This document shows positions 22,718-33,826 of a stretch of 64,000 bases of DNA, in pieces. Under the pieces are notes generated by a model. That model saw only the letters and a list, made by a program, of their open reading frames with translations, did not search any database and was not told where the DNA came from. The translations under genes and the position numbers were made by a program. Numbering within the stretch: the first letter of the stretch is position 1; every line of letters starts with the position of its first letter. Where the stretch lies: the NCBI RefSeq assembly GCF_020379485.1, contig NC_063452.1, positions 12,007,065 through 12,071,064 of the forward strand, written 5' to 3'. This stretch comes from Brassica napus (Eukaryota; Streptophyta; Magnoliopsida; Brassicales; Brassicaceae).

Positions 22718-23069
22718 TAGTCTGTGAGGAAGGCAACTCCTTGGTGACACGAATTATACATATGTAACAAAATCTGTATTATTACTTTTGATTATGAAAC
22801 AAAAACTGTCATAATCTATTTCCACACGTTCCTTTGTATATAATATATACCCTTTTTTTTTTGAGCAACATATAATATTATACTATATAATCAGAAAAGA
22901 TCCCGAACGCTTTTCAGCATGGTATCTCTGTTTGGACGGTTTATGAGTGGACAAAAGTGTTATGCATTTCTACAAAATGGGTATTTGGTTTCCTTTTTAT
23001 GTTTAAACACATCTGTAATGGGAAACTGATAACATGAGCTATGGGAAAAAAGGTCTTTTAAACAATCAT
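22718..23069. other. Convergent 3' intergenic region
   Basis: About 350 bp between two stop codons of convergent genes. It must hold both 3' UTRs and polyadenylation sites; nothing else seen. Confidence 0.6.
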
Positions 23070-25615
23070 TCACCAAGGCCATGCACCCCATTTCTGGTCT
23101 TGATCTGGGCGACACCACTCGGCATCTACTTTTTTATTCTCTTTGGAAATGTCTTGTTGTTGAGTGGTTAATGGCCATAGGTCTCCCCAAAATGATTTCT
23201 TGGCTTGCAAATGAAGATGAGGGTTCTTGCTTTTCGTTATCACTCTCCTCTCAAAAGCTCCCTCTGACCCTTCCTCGTTGGTCGGCACGCACATGTCCAA
23301 CGTCACTTGTTTTCCCTTGCGGAATGGAGGGAATATGATCCTACCCCATCCTCCACCCACGCTTGCCCTCCCACTTCCCTCTTCCTCTTCTGCTTCCTCT
23401 ACTTCTACTTCATCCTCATCAGTACCTTCACCTTCACCTTCTTCTTCTTGCTCATCCTCATCGGTGATATCAGAGTCCTGTGCTCTTGGATCACTGTAAG
23501 GCACCTCAACCACCTGTGTTTTGATAAACTCCTCTGCATATATCAAAATGGATTCGCATATTCGTTAGGCACACAGCTCAACTCTGGCAAATATATCTCA
23601 TAAAATTAGCCCCAGACTTTTACCATAATCAATCTCGAGATCCTCCGGTTTCCTATTCGCGCGCATCTCCTTCAAAGTCTCCAATTTTATGTTATCAAGA
23701 GGCCATGGTTCCCTAAATTTGAAAGAATCACCCCAAAAACTTAAAATTCCTAAACAACTTTTCTCTGAACTTAATAAACCACATTCAACATCACCAAAAC
23801 TACCAACCGTGGACGCTGACCTCTCCTGAAAACCACAAAGCAAAACTTCTCATCCTCAAAGCCACGCAAGGGAACACCTTTTGTACGCTGCAAAAGGTTA
23901 ATGTTTGAGTTTGGAGTCATCAACAAACAGAGAAATGACTGAAATCTATATATTTGCATAAAAGGAACCTTGTAGGAACGCTGGGACGAAGTTCTCTGCA
24001 ACCGCTGAACAAAATGACAATACTTTGCAGTGTTTTCCAACGGACACTTTCCATCATGAGGGCACTGCTCGTTTGCAACCCCAAATTATATGTTTTAAAA
24101 ATACATTAAACCTGAAAAACATCAGCTAAGGAGACTTTTTCAGTATTTGACACTTACGGGAGCAACAATATGCGCACCAGATTTGAGATCGAGCACTTCC
24201 TTGCCAGCTTCAGCCTTCTCCTTTTTACGCAGTTTCTGGACAAAAATGGAATACATTCCAAAATAAGCAGAAGAGGAATAAATAACTTGCGACGGCAAAG
24301 AGAAAGCAGATGGGTCATTTGAAATCTACCCTATTCTCCATCCACAGTATATAGGACCGCATCTGAGATATAATATTAGCACCATGTGGCGTTCCTGGTT
24401 CAACCAAAACCTGTTCCACCAGAATTAATTTAAAAGACTCCGTAAGACTCATTGCAAATCAAAATGCACGGCAGACAAATCTATTATGAGGACAGTAACT
24501 GTTCTTCTAGTGTCATTGAGGAGGAGGAGGAGGATGAAAGCATACCAAGAGATCATCTGTAAGGTCCCAGAGCTGGCGAACCATAGTAATCCTGTCTTTT
24601 AGAGATGGTATCTCCCCTAGCACATAGGACTTAACCCCCATTGGCAGATTTAATCAGTATAAACAAGAATCACAGAAGATGTGATTGTTAAGCGAAAAAG
24701 AGATTGTTACCCACAGCGATGACAAGCTCATGTTTCCTCTCGGATTTATCATTGAGGATTCTGCATTTCTTGTTGAGCTCTTGAGAAAGGGATAGGAGAC
24801 TAGTATAGCCATGGATCAAAGGCAAATCCTTCAGGCCTTGCAAATTCACAACAACCAGTGAGATGAGAATCAAACCACAAACGCTAAACACTTGTATTGA
24901 TTAAAGAGGTTTTATCAAATACCCTGAAGCAAGTCACGTCCAGCACGCTGCATAGATTGAGAAGGTTCCACTATATTAACTTTCTGCGCACACTTTGGCC
25001 AAACCTCTTGTACTGCCCTACAAGATTGTCACACATAGAGAGAATCAATCAACACGGAAACAAAATAAGAAACAACAATGAAGTCCTCACCAGAAGCCAG
25101 AACCGGTGCCTGCACCAAAATCAAGAACCCTCGTAGGGTTAAAACCAGGTAGCCTTCGACGAATCTATATACGAGTTAAAACATGGTCAGATGAATCCTC
25201 TACAAAAATGAAGTAGAAGGAAGCTAAGCTTTTAGACCTCGGTGAGGACTCTGTAGCAGACGGAGTAAGCGGCGGGCATACGAGAAGCAACGTAAGCTGC
25301 AGTCTCGCCGTCTCTGTACTCGAGACCGCTGTCTCCATAAACCGTCTGTATCTTCCACCGCTTCGCCTCCACCGAGTTCATCGAATCCGCCAGACGCTTG
25401 GCCGTTGTTTCGGGCAACAGAAGGTTAGAGTCCTTTATCTCTTGGAACGATTCCGATAGCTGGCGAACCTTCTTCCTGATGTGCGGATCGTCTTCCTCGC
25501 GGAGGTATTTCTTTATCGCGCGCCGGAGACGGACGGGTACGACCAGGCACCTGAATGACTGCTTGGCTAGTGTCCTTAGGCTTTCGATCGTGAATGCTTT
25601 CTGGGCATTCGCCAT
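23070..25615 (-). CDS. Rsm22/METTL17-like mitochondrial ribosome assembly protein
   Basis: About eleven exons from the ATG at 25615 (MANAQKAFTIESL) to the stop at 23070. Exon 1 (25615-25238) is helical. Exon 2 (about 25167-25090) has the SAM-binding motif I, DFGAGTGSGFW. Exon 4 has HELVIAV, and a later exon VLVEPGTPHG. The exon near 24070-23970 has CPHDGKCP and YCHFVQRLQR, and the last exon has QVTLDMC. This cysteine set matches the iron-sulphur-ligating cysteines known in METTL17. An acidic insert (about residues 30-60 of the last exon) precedes the final core motif. Rsm22 family proteins assist small-subunit assembly of the mitochondrial ribosome. Equivalent to At1g64600. Exon borders in the middle are approximate. 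Confidence 0.88.
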
Positions 25616-26342
25616 TTCTCTTTGATCTGAATTTGCGTTGCAGGCTGAGGCTTTGGCCTAACCACACCGGAGGAAGAGGACGAGGGTCTAGGGTCTAGGG
25701 TTTATCGCAATGGGCCAACACTACGGGTGTCTTTTAAAAAACTAAATAGGCTTAAATGACCAAATGGTTATTTTTAATGGGCCTTATAACAGTACACTAT
25801 CATGGCACTGCTGTATCAGGGGCCAATTGCTATATTAGAGCATTTCCTTTGGGACTTGGGAGGTGCTCAATAGATATCTTAACATTAAAATAAAAAGTTG
25901 TCAAAAATATAGGAGAAATTTCTCAAATAAGAAATGTATATTCATGTAAAACCTCCATACCATTGCCATGTATTAATCTTTAAATTGTTTACATTTCTTA
26001 AATTTTGAAATTTAATAAAATAGCTAGAATTTGTTAAAATACTAATATAATATTTTTTTTTGTAAAAAAAATATAATAAAGTATGCTCTTAGAAGTTCAT
26101 AAAGTATGAGTGGTTAACAGATCAAATTTTGTTACACATGATTGATCAGTTAAATGTTTTTTCAAACCAAAAATTGTTGTTTGCAAATTATAGAAGTCCA
26201 TGCATGCAATATCGTCTAAACAGAAATAAACATATATATTAAGAGTTGAATTTTTAAAGATTAATTCTTCAATATTGATATTGCTAGATTGATGTAGGTA
26301 GGAATTACATAACAAAGACCTATATTTTACAAAACCCTACAG

Positions 26343-26385
<43 letters not shown>

Positions 26386-26477
26386 CATGAAAACCAGAAC
26401 CACATATAATAATAATATAGAGGCATGGCTTATACACACCTACACACACAAAAGAATATATGTCGCTATGTATAAAC
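25616..26477. other. Intergenic region
   Basis: 25616-25700 is the 5' leader of the Rsm22-like gene. The rest is AT-rich with a (TA)n tract at 26346-26383, and the 3' UTR of the dehydrogenase gene lies at the right end. No other gene seen. Confidence 0.6.
26346..26383. repeat. (TA)n microsatellite
   Basis: About 38 bases of pure TA repeat. Confidence 0.95.
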
Positions 26478-28159
26478 CTATATTATAGTAAAGCTATCTA
26501 GGTCTTGTGATTTACACATACATAGCATCGTGTTGGTTAAAAAGTAGTTAAAGGTTTGATAAACATTGGGAGTGGAAGCTGCAGTAACCAACAACTCAGA
26601 AGCAGTCCACAGTCTCTGAGCTTTAAGATTGCACGATCCAGATTTAGAAGTCCGAGCTTCGTTGCAGTCTGAAAAGTATTTGCCACACACGTTCCTCAAT
26701 CTCGGACTCGTTGCTACGTAGCATGTCGTTGCTGCTGCCTATAAATAATTAACAGGAATCAGTAAGCTATTTTTATGATGTCGTACGTTAATTTGGATAA
26801 TTGTAAATATATTATTTATAAATGAAAATCGATCAAATATTGATTTGACTTTAGATACCTGAGGAACGGACTTCAAAAGCTTGGAGGTCAAGAAAAAGAC
26901 TAAATCAGTGATGAGGCCGTCTCGGTCTCGTGTGAGACGCGTTCTCACGATTCCAGGATGAACACAGTTTGCCGTTACATTAGCATCCATTTTCTATAGA
27001 GTGATTGTCAAAATTATCAGAAGTCTTATTATATTATTAGTAAAAATTAAGGAAATAGAGGGTTTTAATGACTAATTACATGGAGAATCCGGGAAAGCTC
27101 TATGGTGTGGAGAACGTTGGCTAGCTTAGAGAGCGCGTAAGCTCGGGTCGCGTCGTAGTTTCTGCAAACACGCAAGACAAACCCGTGCCTTTAATTAATT
27201 AACTAGTATAGACTAGACTATAGAGTATTATTATCTCTAATCAATTAAATTAAAAAAGACGGCGTTTATTCTTTGTCGTCGCATATTCACCTTTTTTTGT
27301 TAATCATTAGTTAATTATTCGAAAAATGATGAGTAGTATAAGATTCTCGTAAAATACCTATTGTTTCGGGAGATATCGGCGACATATTGCAGCATATCGC
27401 CAGAGAACCAGCTGTGGATCACTGACGTGACGTTGACGATACGGCCTTGAACGCCGGTTTGCTCCGCCGTTTCAATCATATTCTTCAACAGCAGCTTAGT
27501 CAGCAGAAAATGGCCTGCGCGTCCATACAAAAAAATAATGTTAACTAATCACGATTAGACCATATAATAATATATATGTTGATTGATTAAGTTTAATGTT
27601 AAATAGTAGTATAAAAATTTACCGAGATAATTAGTTGCGAAGGTCATCTCCACGCCGTCCTCAGAGATGGCGTGCTTCTGCGCGTATTTTCCGGCGTTGT
27701 TGCTGTGATTTTATCCCAAAAATTAATTAATTAATTATCAGATATAAATATAAATATGACAATGACTTCGAAGAAGAAGAAATTTAAATAATAATAGTAA
27801 AATTACATGAGGATGTTGAGAGGGAGATGAAGAGATTCGAAATCGTCTACGAATCGACGAACAGAGGCGAGGGAGCTGAGGTCGAGTTGCATGACGATGA
27901 TCTCCGCATCAGGAAACTCAGAGAGGATACGTGACTTTGTTTCCTCGGCGGTTTTGAGACTCCTAGCCGGAATCACAAGCCTCGCTCCTCGCTTTGCCAG
28001 AACTCGCGCCGTCTCCGCTCCTATTCCCGACGTCGCTCCAGTGATGATTGCTGTTAGAGATCGGAGATCACAGTTAGCCGTGACATGTTCGGCGGTGGAT
28101 CTTGATCCAAATCCGCTTGGGCCACCGGAGCCTATCAGGTGCTTAACCGTCTCAATCAT
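26478..28159 (-). CDS. Short-chain dehydrogenase/reductase, TIC32-like
   Basis: Six exons: 28159-27807, 27702-27623, 27514-27358, 27161-27080, 26993-26859, 26738-26478, joining in frame to 355 aa. Rossmann NAD(P)-binding motif TGATSGIG near residue 40, NNAG near 120, serine in the NVTSV strand, and the catalytic YALSK (YxxxK) in exon 4: all classical SDR residues are present. It belongs to the WWOX/TIC32/retinol-dehydrogenase-like group; At1g64590 is the likely counterpart. The substrate cannot be read from sequence. The C-terminus runs on for about 13 residues (CKSQDLDSFTII) to a stop at 26478. The promoter lies at 28190-28300 with a GAGTATTTATAGTG box near 28245. Confidence 0.92.
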
Positions 28160-29535
28160 TCTTTCTTTCTCTCTCTGTGTCTATTAGTTTTGGTTATGTT
28201 TCTGTTATGGAGAGCAGTTGAGTATTTTTTGAGAGTGTTGGAGTGAGTATTTATAGTGCTCCGTGTTGGAGGAACATACCAAGACATATGCGGTGAAGGG
28301 GAGACAACATTCCTCTATGTTGTGTGTTTTGTATATTTAAATTTCTAAATCAGTAAACAATCACAGAATAAAAAAGAAGTTAATTACTGGCACCAAAACA
28401 AATGAAATACGCAATAATGTGATTATAATAAATGTTTGGTTAGCCAACTCTAATTGACTAAGACAAATTAATAGAGGATGATGACTCACAGAGCAAAAAC
28501 TATACTTGAAATGGGTGATTACAAACCATAATCCTCCAAGTTTTTATTCAAAATTAAAAAGCACTGTAAGTTGAAACAAGGCATAGATAGTGCCATGTTT
28601 TGGGTAACACTCACTATTTATCAATGTCATGTCCGACTTTCTTATGGTATTATCCTCCGAATCTTTATTTTTCCATTTCATGCATGGTCTCCTCCCTCTT
28701 TAACATACACATTTCTATAATCCATAACAGGTGACAAAAAAATGTTCAAAGTCTCTATCTCTTACCTAGTCGTACTCTATATATAAAAGTGCAGGTTTTA
28801 TTCTAATGGACCTAAGAATTAATACTCAATCACGTACGTATATATAGATTTTATTATTCATTTAGAAAACATGAACCGAACTACACTAGTTTACCATACT
28901 ATGGTTTCCTTCTCCGACGTATCTCATTCACTATATCTTTCATTTATGTATAGGTTTGGTCTTTCTTTGTAAGATAAAAGTTTCTCGACTCTATTTATAC
29001 TCTGTATTACCAGATATATATAACCTTTTCTTAAGCTTGAGTTTTTTGCATTTCTAAATAACGAATCTTAAATCTTATGAGAAAAAATTGATTATGTTCC
29101 TATATCTTATGAGACAAAAGTGATTGATTATCCCATTTATCTAAAAAAATTGATTATGTTTTTTTCTTGTGTTCATACCGCTGCGAGTATCGCTTATGAA
29201 AGTGAAAGAAATTAGTCGGTTGATAGCATGTACATATATTATGAATAGTAACACTTCAATACATTTTGAAATATAGAGTATGTATTGAGAAGCGGTTTAT
29301 ATGTTTCATATATGTAGCAATAACACTCCGTTTATAAATGTAATATTTTCTTTTTCAAAATTTCACTCTTCAATAATTAGTTCATATATCACTAATCTGC
29401 AAATACAATACTTGTTAATGTTATGAATGCTACAAGTAAACAAAGGAATATAACAAAGACTTGATGATCATTAATTTAATCTCAGGTTTAAATATATATG
29501 ATATTAATACATCACAAATCCTCAAATATACATAG
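28160..29535. other. Intergenic region upstream of the dehydrogenase
   Basis: AT-rich. A TATA-like TATTTATAG lies at about 28249-28257. The rest shows no coding potential or recognisable RNA gene. Ends at the MULE target site TTAATTAAT (29536-29544). Confidence 0.6.
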
Positions 29536-29544
29536 TTAATTAAT

Positions 29545-29595
29545 GGGCTTTTTGCAAAAGTGACTCAAAACTTGGAGTCAAACAGAAAACTAACA
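29545..29595 (+). repeat. MULE left terminal inverted repeat
   Basis: Starts GGGCTTTTTGCAAAAGTGAC and then ACTTGGAGTCAAACAG. About 75 percent similar by eye to the reverse complement of 38712-38762. Confidence 0.85.
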
Positions 29596-30130
29596 TTTTC
29601 TTTTGACTCTTTTTTTTTTGAGATTTTAACCCTACACCTGCATATTATCTACGAAAATGCCATTAACATTTTTTTTTTTTTCGAAAATGGCTTCTTTACT
29701 GTCTCAACCTCATATTCTTCAAGTATTTACAATATTGCCACTGCAATGAATAGTGGCAACAACCTTGTACGAACTGTTTGGAGCTTTTAATGCCCTTTAA
29801 TGCACGTAAATCTCTTTACACTCTCTCTGTTTCAATTGTTATGAACTAAAAACAACATTTCTTTCACTTTCTCTCTATATTCATCCAAAAAACTCAAGCT
29901 TTTGATTCAAAATATGGGCTATGGTTGACAGAGCCATATTTCTTTCGTTTTGACTTACGGTTGCTTTCGTTTGAGGTTCTGGGTGGTTGGAGAAGACCCT
30001 GTGTGCAAACGAAGTCATCTCACCTAGTTTAAGGTACGAATTTGAATTTTTTTTCAAGATCTGTTCGCGTAGAAGACTTACTAGTAAGTCATCTGTATGT
30101 AGAAGACTTACTGATGAGTCTTCTGGTCAA

Positions 30131-30828
30131 ACGGACGACTTAAATTAAGTCGTCCAGCTTTGTTTGTTAAAAAAAACACTCCAGACGACTTATATATACG
30201 TCGTCTACGAGAAACGGGCTAGTTTTGCATTTGACCGAATCGTGTCAGATCTTTGACTATTTCTGGACGACTTATAATTCAGTCGTCTCTGGGAAAGTTA
30301 AAATTTCAATATTTTATGAAAACTTGACGACTTACGTGTAAGTCGTCCTAGGTTAGTTTTGTAATTGAAAAATAAAACTTGAAATTTAACTTTCTCCAGA
30401 CGACTTAGATGAAAGTCGTCCAGCTAAACGACTTAATTTAAGGTCGTCCGGGATAAGCAAGGTTTGACCAGAAAATTGGGAAAAATTCTGGACGACTTTG
30501 CTTTCCCCGGACGACTTTAAATTAAGTCTTCTGGAGGGACGACTTTATATTAAGTCGTCTGGTTAAAGTTAAATTATGAAGTTTTATTTTTCAATTACAA
30601 AACTAACCTAGGACGACTTACACGTAAGTCGTCAAGTTTTCATAAAATATTGAAATTTTAACTTTCCCAGAGACGACTGAATTATAAGTCGTCCAGAAAT
30701 AGTCAAAGATCTGACACGATTCGGTCAAATGCAAAACTAGCCCGTTTCTCGTAGACGACTTATATATAAGTCGTCTGAAGTTTTTTTTTAACAAACAAAG
30801 CCGGACGACTTAGAATTAAGTCGTCCCT
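30131..30828. repeat. Large inverted repeat (foldback) upstream of the MULE transposase
   Basis: Left arm about 30131-30460, right arm about 30500-30828, nearly perfect reverse complements over about 330 bp. The same landmarks appear in mirror order: GACGACTTA motifs, CGAGAAACGGGCTAGTTTTG, GTGTCAGATCTTTGAC, CAATATTTTATG and CTAGGTTAGTTTTG. The unpaired centre is about 40-60 bp. It lies about 110 bp before the transposase ATG, so a transcript through it would form a long hairpin. Confidence 0.9.
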
Positions 30829-30938
30829 TTTAATTTTCAATTGCAAAAGTGACCTCTTTAGACGACTTACCTTTAAGTCTTCTGGACGACTTCATTTTCT
30901 CTATGTTTACTAATGTGTTTTATTTTGAATATTTGCAG

Positions 30939-33316
30939 ATGATTTTTCAGTTACATGCAGTGTATGGAGAATGGTTGTTGAGAGATTTCCGTTGGGATTT
31001 TGTGGTTGATGATCTCAAAGGAGCAAGATTGTTTTTATTGAATGAAGATTCAACACATGCTGAACTTGTTGCAATGGCTCAAGAAGATTATAACCTGGAC
31101 ATGAGAACAGTGAGTGTGGAGATTAGCTACTCATTACCAGCAGAAATGATGATGGCTCCAGGCAGTCTTCCCATTCATGTTACAAGTGATAGACAAGTTC
31201 GAAACTTGCTGGAGATACTCAAAACCCATAGAGTATGTCTTTGTGTATCAAGCCGCAGCAAGGTCGAAACGGTTTCAGAGAAAAGGGATATTGATGAAGC
31301 TGGTGAATGGGAAAAAGATGTTGGTGATAATGATGAAGCTGGTGAATGGGAAGAAGATGTTGGTGATGATGATGAAGATGTTGGTGATAATGAGTTTGTT
31401 GAAGATGAAAATCAAGATGGGGAGGAGGAAAATGGGGAGGAGGATGCTGATAATTCTATTGTTGGTGAAACGGATCAGAATGGTGGGGATTACAGTCTTT
31501 ATGGAAAGGTTCCAGATGAGGACGAGGAAGATGATGATAATATTTGTTTTGAAGAAATCCAAAAGACATATGCTAAGACAAATGCTATTGAAGGAGGAAA
31601 ATCGAATGGTACCAGTATCTATGTCAACCAGAGTTTTGTTAGCAAGGGTGCACTGCTTTCAGAGCTGCGGTTGGCAGCAGTGAGGGGTAAGTTTTCTTTC
31701 AGATTATACAAATCAACGAAAACTCTCGTTGTGGCAACATGTCCGGTTAGCTATTGTGGATGGAAGGTCAGAGCGAGTGTCAAACATGGGACAAACACGT
31801 TTTGGGTAACAAAGTATGTGGAAAAACATTTATGCTCAGCGGGAGACCGAATCGCTCAGCGGAGACACTGTACTCCGAAGTATGTAGGTAGTCTTTTCAT
31901 TGATCGTGTTGGAATCATTGATGGGATAACTCCGCAGCATATCACTGATGCAATGAGGAACATGTTTGGCATGGCGCTTGATTACACCACTTCATACAGA
32001 GCACTGTTATATGCACAAAGATTGGTGAGAGGATCAGCAGAAGAAGGGTATTCGCGTCTGGCATCATATCTCGAGCAAATCTCCATTGCAAATCCTGATT
32101 CTATCACGGCGATAGAACTTGATTCTATGAAAAGATTTAAGTATCTATTTCTCTCTTTTGGAGCTTCTATCAAAGGTTTTAAGTATCAGAGAAGGGTCAT
32201 TGTGGTGGATGGAACTCACCTAAGTGGAAAGTATGGAGGAACTATGTTAGTTGCAGCCGCACAAGATGGCAATTTTCAGATATTCCCATTGGCTTTTGGG
32301 ATCGTGGATGAGGAAGATATACCTTCTTGGGAATGGTTTTTCACAAAATTGGCTAGTTGTATATCTCATGACAAGCCTCTGGTGATAGTCTCCGACCGGC
32401 ACAAGGCCATTAAAAGTGCGTGTGATAAGGTGTTTCCTTGGGCAACCCGAGGAATATGTTATTATCACCTTCAAGATAACATTGTCAAAAAGTTTAAAGG
32501 GAAACATCTCATGTACTTGGTGAAAGGGGCTGCTTATGCTCACACGGTTTACGATTTTGACCGGTACATGGCTGAGATACGGAGTGCAAACCCGGAACTT
32601 GCAACGTATTTGGAGAAAGCCGACGTCAGGCTATGGTCAAGGGTTTATTGTAAGGGGAACAGGTTCAACATAAAAACAAGCAACATTGCTGAATCTATTA
32701 ATTCCGCACTGAAGCGAGCAAGAGGATTTCCGATTACGTTCCTGCTGGAGTTCATAAGGCAGAAGTTAGGAAAATGGTATTGGAAAAGGAGACAAGATGC
32801 TTTGAGTCTCACAACTGAACATAGCGGGGTGTTGAATACTTGCTTGCTGTTCGAGAAGAGATAGCGGGTACGATGACGGTCGAACCAATTGATGGATGGC
32901 ATTTCTTTGTCAAAGGTGGCAAAATGGACTGTGTGGTTGATTTGGAACATGCAAAGTGTGATTGTGGTGTCTATGGAGTGGAGAAAATACCTTGCTCTCA
33001 TGCTATAGCTGCTGGAATACATGCTGGTTTGCATATCTCCACACTTGTATGTCCACTGTACTCAAAGAATTATCTGTATGCAGGATACTCAGAGAATATA
33101 TATCCTATCGTGTCACAACATATTGAGGAACGAGAATGCTTTCCTCCAGAACTAAAGCGTGGTCGGGGGAGACCGAAGAAATCAAGATGGCAATCTTGGT
33201 TGGAGCTATCTAGGATGAGAGGACACAAACCCAGGAAGAAACACAGGGCACGGAGATGCTCAAACTGCAAGGAAACTGGCCATACGAAACCACAATGTAC
33301 ACAACCAGTTGACTAG
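30939..33316 (+). pseudogene. MURA-like MULE transposase, one frameshift
   Basis: Start chosen at 30939 because ATG follows directly on TTTGCAG, a good acceptor. Residues 1-90 form the N-terminal plant MuDR region, then an Asp/Glu-rich linker, a MuDR-type DNA-binding zinc region (CPVSYCGWKV ... HLC), and the MULE catalytic domain with VVDGTHLSGKYGG, WEWFF and IVSDRHKAI. One base is missing near 32823-32830. The frame then stops at 32864, while the next frame (from 32840) continues with the SWIM finger CDCGVYGVEKIPCSH, an AT-hook (RGRGRPKK) and a CCHC knuckle CSNCKETGHTKPQC, ending at 33316. Apart from that single break the gene looks recent. It faces the Ulp1 gene tail to tail. Confidence 0.92.
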
Positions 33317-33725
33317 TTGTCCAGCTGGAAACCTTCCAGACGACTATTTGTAAGTCGTCCAGTTGGAAAACCTACCAGACGACTTAATTTAGTAAGTTCC
33401 AGACAACTTATTTCTTCCTTCAAGTGTATTTTATTTTTAGACGACCTTCTACTAAGTCGTCCAGTTATTTTATTTTTAGAAGTCCAGTGTAAGTCGTCCA
33501 GTGTATTTTATTTTTAGAAGTCCAGTGTAAGTCGTCCAGTTGGAAAACCTTCCAGACGACTTATAATAAGTCGTCCAAACCTTCTAGACGACTTATTTGT
33601 AAGTCGTCCAGTTGGAAAACCTTCCAGACGACTTATAATAAGTCGTCCAAACCTTCTAGACGACTTATTTGTAAGTCGTCCAGTTGGAAAACCTTCCAGA
33701 CGACTTATTTCTTCCAGACAACTTA
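33317..33725. repeat. Array of GACGACTTA/TAAGTCGTC palindromes
   Basis: Tandem 30-50-bp units of the type CCAGACGACTTATnnTAAGTCGTCCAG with GTTGGAAAACCTT linkers, between the converging ends of the two MULE genes. The same palindrome occurs at 36205-36440, 35270-35420, 34565-34690, 37345-37470, 38080-38160 and 38530-38600, mostly in introns of the Ulp1 gene and in the element ends. Confidence 0.9.
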
Positions 33726-33826
33726 TATATTTACAAATCTATACAAAGACAAGTTGAAATACAAATACTTCGCTCGTTAAAAAATCATGTTCAAATACAA
33801 AGACATGTTCAAATACAAACACAAGT

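Noticed and set aside
23227..23499. Ser-rich plus-strand ORF
   Set aside because: Antisense of the acidic insert in the Rsm22-like last exon.
31275..31562. Ile/Phe-rich minus-strand ORF looking like membrane segments
   Set aside because: Antisense of the Asp/Glu-rich linker of the MULE transposase.
33317..33725. CRISPR-like array of short palindromic repeats
   Set aside because: Plant nuclear DNA, irregular spacing, no unique spacers of constant length, no cas genes; it is a repeat of the MULE family found all over the element.
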